Assembly: GCA_002397275.1 (NCBI GenBank)
Contig: DHAA01000102.1
Location: 1-27,956, forward strand
Direction: 5' to 3'
DNA: 27,956 nucleotides
DNA from: Thermacetogenium sp. UBA4966
GTDB taxonomy: Bacteria > Bacillota > DSM-12270 > Thermacetogeniales > Thermacetogeniaceae
Shown here: in pieces, positions 22,443 through 27,956 of the stretch
How positions within the stretch are numbered: position 1 is the first letter of the stretch
How the letters are laid out: every line of letters begins with the position of its first letter
Made by a program: the position numbers and the translations under genes
The notes under the pieces: generated by a model
The model's database searches: none
The model's input: the letters and a program-made list of their open reading frames with translations, nothing else
Told to the model about the DNA's origin: nothing

Positions 22443-23318
22443 TTGGAGCTCGGTTTTATCGGTGCGGGTAAGGTTGGTTCAGCCCTGGCTGTTCTGCTGC
22501 AGAGAGCGGGTTATTCTCTTGTCGGGGTGGCCAGCAGGACAAATGAGTCCGCCAGGGTGCTGGCAGAGCGGCTGAACTGTCCGGCTCTGCCCGGCAAGGA
22601 ACTGGCCGCCAAATCCGAAGCGCTTTTTCTCACCACCTCAGATGATGCCATTGCCCCTCTCACTGCAGAGCTGGCCAGGGAAAAGGCTTTTCACCCGGGG
22701 CAGCTGGTGCTGCAGATGAGCGGCGCCCTTTCTTCACAGGTGCTGCAGCCCGCTGCAGAGATGGGGGCGATCACCCTGTCGCTTCATCCCATCCAGTGCT
22801 TTGCCGGCGTTGAGCAGGCCATCGCTCTCATTCCCGGGACATATTTCAGCATTGAGGGGGATGCGCGGGGGTACGTCCTGGCTGAGAAAATGGTGGAGGA
22901 TATAGGGGGAAAGCATTTTTTGCTCGATTCGAAGGCCAAGGTGCTCTACCACGCCGCGGCCTGTGTGGCCGGCAACTATCTGGTGGCGCTGCTGGACACC
23001 GCGCTGAGCCTTCTGGCGGAAGCGGGCGTTCCCGAAGAGATCAGGCTTCCTGCTTTTCTGCCTTTGGTCACAGGGACATTGGAGAACGTTAAAAAACTGG
23101 GGATAACTAAGGCCTTGACCGGACCTATCTCACGGGGGGATCGCGGCACTGTGGAGAAACACCTGGCCGCCATGGAGAACCTGCCGCTGCTTGCAGATAT
23201 TTATCAAACCCTGGGGTTGGCGACGGTTGGAATTGCTCTCAAAAAGGGAACAATAAATGAAGAACAGGCCGCGGCGCTGCGTTCCCTGCTGGCGGATCAC
23301 TGGAACGGCATACACTAG
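22443..23318 (+). CDS. Rossmann-fold DUF2520 protein, candidate ketopantoate reductase
   Basis: This protein of about 291 residues begins with the dinucleotide-binding pattern LGFIGAGKVGSALAVLLQRAGY (GxGxxG) and continues with VASR, LTTSDDAI, LQMSGALSS and SLHPIQCF. The C-terminal half is helical (YHAAACVAGNYLVALLDTAL, GPISRGD). This is the two-domain layout of F420/NADP oxidoreductase-like DUF2520 proteins, with the fold seen in 6-phosphogluconate dehydrogenase-like enzymes. I start it at TTG 22443 because GGAGG lies eight bases upstream and the GxGxxG motif should be near the N-terminus; the upstream in-frame stretch overlaps folK. It precedes panB-panC-panD, and panE is not seen, so an NADPH-dependent ketopantoate reductase role is a reasonable inference. 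Confidence 0.82.
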   Translation: MELGFIGAGKVGSALAVLLQRAGYSLVGVASRTNESARVLAERLNCPALPGKELAAKSEALFLTTSDDAIAPLTAELAREKAFHPGQLVLQMSGALSSQVLQPAAEMGAITLSLHPIQCFAGVEQAIALIPGTYFSIEGDARGYVLAEKMVEDIGGKHFLLDSKAKVLYHAAACVAGNYLVALLDTALSLLAEAGVPEEIRLPAFLPLVTGTLENVKKLGITKALTGPISRGDRGTVEKHLAAMENLPLLADIYQTLGLATVGIALKKGTINEEQAAALRSLLADHWNGIH

Positions 23319-23412
23319 CCGATAAAGATACCCCGCCTGAACACGGTAAAAGCCCGGGCGGCCGGTTGCCGCCGTATAATAAGTTGCTTCAAAAAAAGGG
23401 AGGTTTTTTCAA

Positions 23413-24225
23413 ATGTCACGGGTAACAACGGCAACACTGCAGGAGATGAAAGAGAAGAAGGTTAAAAGCACCATGCTCACGGCTTATGACTATCCGACCG
23501 CCTGTCTTTTGGATGAAGCGGGGATCGATATTCTGCTGGTGGGCGATTCTCTGGGGAATGTGGTGCTCGGCTATGAGAACACCCTTCCGGTGACCATGGA
23601 GGAGAGCCTTCACCACACCGCAGCGGTGGCCAGAGGGGCGAAACGGGCGATGGTAGTGGGAGATATGCCCTTTCTTTCCTACCAGACCACAGTTGCCGAC
23701 GCTGTCTGGAACGCCGGACGCTACCTCAAAGAGGCGGGGGCGCATGCCGTCAAGCTGGAGGGCGGCCGGGAGAGGGCGGAAGCCGTGCGGGCCATGGTGG
23801 AGACGGGTATTCCCGTGATGGGGCACCTGGGACTTACCCCCCAATCGGTACACCAGTTTGGCGGCTACCGGGTTCAGGGGAAAAGCGATGAGGGAGCGCG
23901 GCGGCTGCTTGAGGATGCGCAGGCCCTGCAGGAGGCGGGGATCTTTTCTCTGGTTCTGGAGTGCATCCCGGCTGACCTGGCCGGGGAGATCACCCGCGGG
24001 TTGAGCATACCGACGTTATCCTGCGGCGCGGGACCCCGTTGCGACGGTCAGGTTATGGTTTTTCATGATATGGTGGGGATCACCGGCAGAAAAGCGCCCA
24101 AGTTTGTGAAACAGTATGCCAATCTGCATGATGTCATAAGAGAAGCCCTCGCTTCCTTTAAAAAAGAGGTGGAGGATGGGAGCTTCCCCGGTCCGGAGCA
24201 CTGTTACGGCGCGCCTGAAAAATAA
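23413..24225 (+). CDS. panB: 3-methyl-2-oxobutanoate hydroxymethyltransferase
   Basis: This 270-residue TIM-barrel enzyme has the PanB motifs TAYDYPTACLLDEAGID, LVGDSLGNVVLGY (metal-binding aspartate), VGDMPFLSYQ, AVKLEGG, and GHLGLTPQSVHQFGGYRVQG with the catalytic region. It transfers a hydroxymethyl group from 5,10-methylene-THF to ketoisovalerate, giving ketopantoate, which links it to the folate genes upstream. ATG 23413 follows AAAGGGAGG. A TATAAT at 23375-23380 preceded by a GGCGGC/GCCGCC hairpin lies in the 94-base gap, but no good -35 is visible. Length is normal. Confidence 0.96.
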   Translation: MSRVTTATLQEMKEKKVKSTMLTAYDYPTACLLDEAGIDILLVGDSLGNVVLGYENTLPVTMEESLHHTAAVARGAKRAMVVGDMPFLSYQTTVADAVWNAGRYLKEAGAHAVKLEGGRERAEAVRAMVETGIPVMGHLGLTPQSVHQFGGYRVQGKSDEGARRLLEDAQALQEAGIFSLVLECIPADLAGEITRGLSIPTLSCGAGPRCDGQVMVFHDMVGITGRKAPKFVKQYANLHDVIREALASFKKEVEDGSFPGPEHCYGAPEK

Positions 24226-24302
24226 AGCGGCTGTTCACTGCGGCGGCCTGTAAAATAACGGAATTTTGCAGCGAAATTAAAATTATCGAGGGGCTGGAAC
24301 TG

Positions 24303-25172
24303 ATGGATGTGGTTAGCAATATTATACAGATGCAGGAGCTCGCTGGGAAATTAAAGAGCGAGGGTAAGACAATCGGCCTGGTACCAACGATGGGTTATCT
24401 CCATCGGGGGCACTTGAGCCTGGCGGCGCGGGCGCGGCAGGAAAACGACATCGTGGTGATGAGCAATTTTGTCAATCCCCTGCAATTTGGGCCGCAAGAG
24501 GACTTCGCCGCATATCCCCGGGATCTGGAACGGGACAATAAACTGGCGGAGAGCGCGGGGGCAGACTATGTTTTCGCCCCGCAGGGAGAAGAGATGTACC
24601 CGCAAGGCTACGGCGCCTATGTGCAGGTGAGGGGTGAAGCCGCGGAGAAGATGTGCGGCAGGTCGCGGCCGGGGCACTTCCTGGGTGTGACCACCGTGGT
24701 CCTCAAACTGCTGATCATCACGCAGCCGAACAGGGCTTATTTCGGGCAGAAGGATGCCCAGCAGGCGATTATCGTCAGAAAAATGGTCGAAGACCTCGAT
24801 CTCCCTTTAGAAATTGTTACCTGTCCTATCGTTCGGGAGGGGGACGGCCTGGCGTTGAGTTCGCGCAACACCTATCTTTCCCCGCAAGAACGGGAGCACG
24901 CCCTGGCCTTGCCCAAAGCCCTTGGCGCGGGCCGTGCTCTGATCCTGCAAGGGGAGCGGAACCCGTCCAGAGTGCGGGAGGAGATGCGGCGTGTCTTGGA
25001 GTCCTCCCCCGGAATCCGGGTGGACTATGTTGAGGTGGTTGACGGCAAGACTCTGCAGGAACTGCCTGTGCTGCAGGGCTATGTGCTGCTGGCAGCCGCG
25101 GTTTTTGTGGGGAAAACCAGGCTTATTGACAACATCGACCTGGAGGTGGCGCCATGTACCGCTGCATGCTGA
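24303..25172 (+). CDS. panC: Pantothenate synthetase
   Basis: This 289-residue protein has the HIGH-like motif VPTMGYLHRGHLSL, where Tyr and Arg replace the more common Ala and Glu of TMGALHEGH. It also has NPLQFGPQEDFAAYPRDLERD, CGRSRPGHFLGVTTVVLKL, YFGQKDAQQ, and VREGDGLALSSRNTYLS with the KMSKS-like region. It joins pantoate and beta-alanine with ATP through a pantoyl adenylate. ATG 24303 is preceded by GAGGGG. Its last 19 bases overlap panD, which encodes the enzyme that makes beta-alanine, so the two are tightly coupled. Confidence 0.96.
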   Translation: MDVVSNIIQMQELAGKLKSEGKTIGLVPTMGYLHRGHLSLAARARQENDIVVMSNFVNPLQFGPQEDFAAYPRDLERDNKLAESAGADYVFAPQGEEMYPQGYGAYVQVRGEAAEKMCGRSRPGHFLGVTTVVLKLLIITQPNRAYFGQKDAQQAIIVRKMVEDLDLPLEIVTCPIVREGDGLALSSRNTYLSPQEREHALALPKALGAGRALILQGERNPSRVREEMRRVLESSPGIRVDYVEVVDGKTLQELPVLQGYVLLAAAVFVGKTRLIDNIDLEVAPCTAAC

Positions 25173-25531
25173 AATCGAAGATTCACCGCGTAGTCTTGAC
25201 CGACGCCAATTTGAATTACATGGGGAGCATTACCATTGACCGGGAGCTCTTAGATGCCGCTGATATCCTCCCCTTTGAACAGGTGCAGGTGGTCAACAAC
25301 AACAACGGGGCGCGCTTTGAAACCTATGTCATCGAAGGAGAAGCGGGTTCCGGCCGCGTTTGCCTCAACGGGGCGGCCGCCCGCCTCGGCCAGCCCGGCG
25401 ATATTCTGATCATCTTTTCCTATGTACAGGTGGAGGAAAAGGAGGCGCGGCAATACAAGCCCCGCTTGGTTTTTGTAGATGAAAAGAACCGAATCGCCGC
25501 GCATCCACAGATAAGCGGTTCTGAAGAATAG
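25154..25531 (+). CDS. panD: Aspartate 1-decarboxylase precursor
   Basis: This 125-residue proenzyme has the self-cleavage site YMGSITID, with the Gly24-Ser25 bond that becomes the pyruvoyl group. It also has the family segments KIHRVVLTDANL and NNNNGARFETYVI. It makes beta-alanine from aspartate for PanC. ATG 25154 lies inside panC with a short GGAGGTGG ribosome binding site just upstream, and the genes overlap by 19 bases. It closes the panB-panC-panD set. Length and key residues are normal. Confidence 0.96.
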   Translation: MYRCMLKSKIHRVVLTDANLNYMGSITIDRELLDAADILPFEQVQVVNNNNGARFETYVIEGEAGSGRVCLNGAAARLGQPGDILIIFSYVQVEEKEARQYKPRLVFVDEKNRIAAHPQISGSEE

Positions 25532-25578
25532 GAATTTTCTTGCTCAGGTAAGGGTTATGAAGAAGGGGATGATGCTCC

Positions 25579-26340
25579 TTGGGCAGAGAAGAGCTGCGGA
25601 TGCTGCTGGAATCTTTCTTATCCGGAAAAACGACCGTTGACCAGACGCTGGATCTGCTGGCGCAGCTGCCATACGAGGACCTGGGCTATGCCCGCCTGGA
25701 TCACCACCGGGAACTGCGCACCGGTTTTCCCGAGGTGGTCTTCTGCGAAGGGAAAAGCGAGGAACAGGCGGCAGAAATTTTTGTCAGGCTGGCGGCCAAG
25801 TCGAAAACAGTGCTGGGAACCCGTGCCGATCTTGAAATCTTCCATGCTGTCCGGGCAAAATGCAGTGACGCGGTCTACCACCCGCTTGCCCGCTGTATCG
25901 TCGTCTCCTCTGCTGATGAGCGGGAAACAAAAGGGGATGTTTTGGTGGTCAGCGCCGGGACAGCGGATCTGCCGGTGGCGGAGGAGGCGGCGGTAGCCGC
26001 GGAAGCCATGGGGCTGCAGGTGTCAAGGCTGTATGATGTCGGTGTGGCGGGCATTCACCGCTTGCTGGATCAATGCGGCGCCCTGCGGCAGGCTGCCGTG
26101 GTGATCGTCGTCGCCGGGATGGAGGGCGCCCTGGCCGGCGTAGTGGGCGGATTGACCGACAGGCCGGTTGTCGGCGTGCCGACGAGCGTCGGTTACGGGG
26201 CGAACTTCGGGGGCTTGTCCGCTCTGCTGACTATGCTCAACAGCTGTGCCCCCGGAGTCGGCGTGGTGAATATAGATAACGGATTCGGCGCCGCGGCCCT
26301 GGCCTATGCCATTGTCGATACAGGAAGAAGATCGCCATGA
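25579..26340 (+). CDS. larB: LarB, pyridinium-3,5-biscarboxylic acid mononucleotide synthase
   Basis: This 253-residue protein has a LarB-type N-terminal part (HHRELRTGFPEVVFCEGKS) and a PurE-like C-terminal domain from about residue 122, with GTADLPVAEEAA, GMEGALAGVVGGL, GVPTSVGYGANFGG and VNIDNGFGAA. LarB carboxylates and hydrolyses nicotinic acid adenine dinucleotide, the first step towards the nickel-pincer nucleotide of lactate racemase LarA and related enzymes. The start is TTG 25579 with AAGGGG ten bases upstream; no in-frame ATG exists before the upstream stop. Its TGA overlaps the ATG of the larC remnant. larA and larE are not in the window. Confidence 0.92.
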   Translation: MGREELRMLLESFLSGKTTVDQTLDLLAQLPYEDLGYARLDHHRELRTGFPEVVFCEGKSEEQAAEIFVRLAAKSKTVLGTRADLEIFHAVRAKCSDAVYHPLARCIVVSSADERETKGDVLVVSAGTADLPVAEEAAVAAEAMGLQVSRLYDVGVAGIHRLLDQCGALRQAAVVIVVAGMEGALAGVVGGLTDRPVVGVPTSVGYGANFGGLSALLTMLNSCAPGVGVVNIDNGFGAAALAYAIVDTGRRSP

Positions 26341-26378
26341 GAATACTCTATCTCGATTGTTTTGCCGGTATTGCCTAA
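26337..26378 (+). pseudogene. larC: 5' remnant of larC (13 codons)
   Basis: ATG 26337 overlaps the larB stop as ATGA and opens MRILYLDCFAGIA, followed by TAA. Intact LarC proteins begin almost identically, with (Y/F)xDCF(A/S)GISGDM, and run to about 400 residues. Homology stops right after FAGI and no further LarC-like peptide is visible in any frame up to the padR gene. LarC inserts nickel into the cofactor, so the function is lost at this locus unless another copy exists. This is a deletion junction, not the mid-gene frameshift known in some larC genes. Confidence 0.85.
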
Positions 26379-26379
26379 C

Positions 26380-26413
26380 CAGCCTTCCTTTTAGAGGGGG
26401 GCTGATTTCTTTA
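26380..26413 (+). terminator. Terminator-like hairpin directly after the larC stub
   Basis: CAGCCTTCC (26380-26388) pairs with GGGGGGCTG (26396-26404), with two G-T pairs and a 7-base loop, followed by ATTTCTTTAT. It begins two bases after the stub's stop codon. Confidence 0.6.
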
Positions 26414-26460
26414 TGTACGAAAATTGACGGTTAAGACACGAAAACCTACGGTTCATGACA
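26414..26460 (+). mobile_element. Possible insertion-sequence end remnant (IS21-like)
   Basis: Two 16-base units, starting ACGAAAATTGACGGTT (26417-26432) and ACGAAAACCTACGGTT (26438-26453), lie 21 bases apart behind a TGT. Multiple ~20-base repeats at a TG-starting end are typical of IS21-family elements. No transposase is present, so this would be a solo end. The family call is by resemblance only. Confidence 0.35.
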
Positions 26461-26570
26461 GGATTTCGACGTGTTGCGCACTGCCTATCGTTAATAGATG
26501 CTAGATATAGTAATATAATACTATGATCAGCGAGGGTTAATCTAACTATTATACTTACAAGGCTGGCGGC
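26461..26570 (+). other. AT-rich gap with a hairpin and weak promoter
   Basis: ATAGTA (26507-26512) and TACTAT (26519-26524) form an inverted repeat that includes TATAAT (26514-26519). TTAATA at 26491-26496 could serve as a -35 at 17-base spacing. No gene is visible here. Confidence 0.35.
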
Positions 26571-26660
26571 ATGATGAAAAATAAAAAAATTTTAATTATT
26601 ATTATATTCTGTTTAGTGGTTGCTGCAGGTGTATTGATTACCTGGAAAGGCATATTTTAG
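26571..26660 (+). CDS. Tiny hydrophobic ORF, single membrane helix (29 residues)
   Basis: The ORF encodes MMKNKK followed by a hydrophobic helix (about residues 7-24) and a short WKGIF tail. AAGG lies nine bases before ATG 26571, and a weak promoter-like sequence precedes it. It could be a true small membrane peptide or the leftover start of a secreted protein. No lipobox is present. I do not recognise it; evidence for expression is only the weak ribosome binding site. Confidence 0.35.
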   Translation: MMKNKKILIIIIFCLVVAAGVLITWKGIF

Positions 26661-26727
26661 CGGTATGTTTTTATTGAAGTTTCTTTTAACCTTTGGTGAA
26701 TTTGGCGACAAACATAAATAATTTGTC

Positions 26728-26756
26728 TTGACTACCCGACTACCTTGTAATACAAT
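26728..26756 (+). promoter_or_regulatory. Sigma-A promoter for the padR operon
   Basis: TTGACT (26728-26733), a 17-base spacer and TACAAT (26751-26756) match the consensus well. It lies 81 bases upstream of the PadR start. Confidence 0.75.
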
Positions 26757-26799
26757 ATAGATGATGCAGAGACAGGAGTTATTTTTTTGGCATAACTAC

Positions 26800-26812
26800 T
26801 ATGCAAAGCATA
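26800..26812. promoter_or_regulatory. Palindrome TATGC-AAA-GCATA, candidate PadR operator
   Basis: A 5-bp dyad with 3-base centre lies between the promoter and padR. A further direct GCATA copy lies just upstream at about 26790. PadR regulators often repress their own operon from such sites. Confidence 0.45.
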
Positions 26813-26837
26813 ATAGAGTAGGCAGGTGAGAAAATGA

Positions 26838-27155
26838 ATGAATTCCCAGATGTTGAAAGGGTTGCTGGAAGGATGCATCTTGAAGATAATCGGCGACGGG
26901 GAGACCTACGGTTATGAAATCGTTGAGAAGCTGACAAAATACGGATTCCGGGAGGTCAGCGAGGGAACCGTTTACCCTTTGCTCATCCGCTTGAATAAAA
27001 ACAAGCTGCTCAATTACACCACCCGCGAATCGCCGTACGGTCCCAGAAGAAAATACTACTCCCTCTCGGAGGAGGGGAAGGAAGAACTGGCAAGTTTTCA
27101 TCAGACCTGGCTGGAACTGCGCGGCCTGATCGATCTTGTTTTCAAGGATTACTAA
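26838..27155 (+). CDS. PadR-family transcriptional regulator
   Basis: This 105-residue winged-helix protein has the PadR pattern MLKGLLEGCILKII, GYEIVEKL, the recognition segment VSEGTVYPLLIRLNKNKLL, and the wing ESPYGPRRKYYSLSEEGKEEL. It is the short PadR-s2 type, with one C-terminal helix used for dimer formation. ATG 26838 follows GCAGGTGAG; ATG 26834 is out of frame. The next gene, a membrane protein with an N-terminal helical domain, follows after 27 bases, a very common PadR pairing in Firmicutes. It probably represses its own operon; the inducing signal is unknown. Confidence 0.93.
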   Translation: MNSQMLKGLLEGCILKIIGDGETYGYEIVEKLTKYGFREVSEGTVYPLLIRLNKNKLLNYTTRESPYGPRRKYYSLSEEGKEELASFHQTWLELRGLIDLVFKDY

Positions 27156-27182
27156 GAAGGAGGAAGAAGGAGGCGGCTGTAA

Positions 27183-27860
27183 ATGAACGACATAAAAAAG
27201 TTGATTAAGAAAAATTATGAGCTGAGCAAAAAGCTCAACCCCGAGAACGATAAAATCTATACTGATATATTGGTTTATTTAAGGTTCAGCACCTTAGATG
27301 AGTTGGAAGCAGAAGAGGTCATCCAGGATATTCTCGGCATGTTTCTTGAGGCCCAGCAGAGGGGCGAGAAGATCGAAAAGGTTATCGGCGAAGGTTATCA
27401 AGCCTTTTGCGATTCCATCATTGAGTCAGCCCGGCCCACTAAGTTTATTTGGAAAAAGGCGTTTCTTAATCCGGAATTAATTGTAATGTTTTTTGGGATA
27501 TTATGGGTGATTGATCTTGTATGTAATTTTATCTTTGAGTTGTTTGTAAACAGAAGATTTATTCTGGATTACCAGGTGAGCCTGGGGTTTCTCATCGTTG
27601 GAGCGATTAATACGACCGCTATTTTTTGGATTCTTGACTATCTCAGAAAAACCAGTTTTAAAAAGGATAATTTTAAGGATACGCTATTATTGGTGACGGT
27701 TTGGGTCGGAGTTGTTGCCCTGGACGTGTTCATATGGCAAATGCAAATAACTAAGTCTTACGTACTGTTCACCATGAAGATTTATTACCTGGCGGCGCTG
27801 TTTATTGGGCTTTACCTGCTGGCTAAAGCCGTCAGTAAAGCTTTCCTAAAACAGCGGTAA
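27183..27860 (+). CDS. PadR-associated membrane protein (HAAS/DUF1129-like)
   Basis: This 225-residue protein has a soluble N-terminal helical part (about 1-95), including KKLNPENDKIYTDILVYLR and EAEEVIQDILGMFLEAQQRG. This resembles the HAAS/DUF1700 or DUF1129 domains often encoded beside PadR regulators. About four membrane helices follow, roughly 103-125, 135-157, 165-187 and 195-216. ATG 27183 follows an AGGAGGAAGGAGGCGG run. Its A/T content is higher than that of the core genes upstream. Role unknown; by analogy it may sense or respond to membrane stress with PadR. The remaining 96 bases of the window contain nothing I can assign. Confidence 0.75.
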   Translation: MNDIKKLIKKNYELSKKLNPENDKIYTDILVYLRFSTLDELEAEEVIQDILGMFLEAQQRGEKIEKVIGEGYQAFCDSIIESARPTKFIWKKAFLNPELIVMFFGILWVIDLVCNFIFELFVNRRFILDYQVSLGFLIVGAINTTAIFWILDYLRKTSFKKDNFKDTLLLVTVWVGVVALDVFIWQMQITKSYVLFTMKIYYLAALFIGLYLLAKAVSKAFLKQR

Positions 27861-27956
27861 TCTCACCTTGTCTATCCTAAATCTCCGTACTTTTTTGGAA
27901 CATACATTCCTTGTCATTTTCTCTAAAAATCCAAGGTAAGCCAACTGCTCAACATC

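Noticed and set aside
26337..26837. Programmed frameshift in larC
   Set aside because: Known larC frameshifts join two long halves; here no LarC-like sequence follows in any frame.
1..27956. CRISPR array, prophage or complete transposon
   Set aside because: No regularly spaced repeats of CRISPR size, phage genes or transposase genes were found.

Overview
The window looks like a chromosomal segment of an anaerobic, spore-forming member of the Firmicutes (Clostridia in the broad Peptococcaceae/Syntrophomonadaceae sense). The reasons are a SpoIIE phosphatase next to tilS and ftsH, a DivIC/FtsB-type septum protein, strong AGGAGG-type ribosome binding sites, a group 3b-like NiFe hydrogenase and a formate-tetrahydrofolate ligase. 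Family-level placement is inference. Every recognised gene is on the + strand.

Layout. (1) 120-2902: two tandem, related MFS transporters closed by a strong terminator. (2) 3044-5194: a pair of consensus DnaA boxes, then a small HTH protein, a DivIC/FtsB-like protein, a short Ppx/GppA phosphatase and a small YdcZ-type membrane protein. (3) 5400-11427: a hydrogenase locus made of a fused iron-sulfur/flavin electron-transfer subunit, small subunit, large subunit, maturation endopeptidase and, after a 273-base gap, hypA and hypB. (4) 11424-11777: a strong promoter overlapping the hypB stop codon, then tRNA-fMet, tRNA-Met, tRNA-Glu and a terminator. (5) 11778-17250: spoIIE (with an upstream Spo0A-box match), tilS, ftsH, ndk. 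(6) 17251-19512: a long AT-rich gap and fhs. (7) 19588-22306: an HD-domain protein, then folP-folB-folK. (8) 22292-25531: a promoter and attenuator-like leader, a DUF2520 Rossmann protein, then panB, panC, panD. (9) 25579-26404: larB and a 13-codon stub of larC that ends at a terminator-like hairpin. (10) 26405-27860: a non-coding stretch with an IS-like repeat and a tiny membrane ORF, then a PadR regulator and its membrane partner.

How it fits together. The hydrogenase should couple NAD(P)(H) to H2, and its protease and HypA/HypB insert nickel and finish the large subunit; HypC, D, E and F must lie elsewhere. fhs and folP-folB-folK together supply and use tetrahydrofolate for one-carbon metabolism. 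panB-C-D plus the DUF2520 protein could form a whole pantothenate pathway if DUF2520 is the ketopantoate reductase. larB is the first enzyme of nickel-pincer cofactor synthesis, but its usual partner larC is broken here.

Most notable observations: the single-chain beta-gamma hydrogenase subunit, a SpoIIE that lacks its central domain, an inverted DnaA-box pair ahead of a division gene, a GGTTAGT heptamer array that supplies the stop codon of two unrelated genes, the larC stub, and a terminator/antiterminator-like leader before the pantothenate genes.
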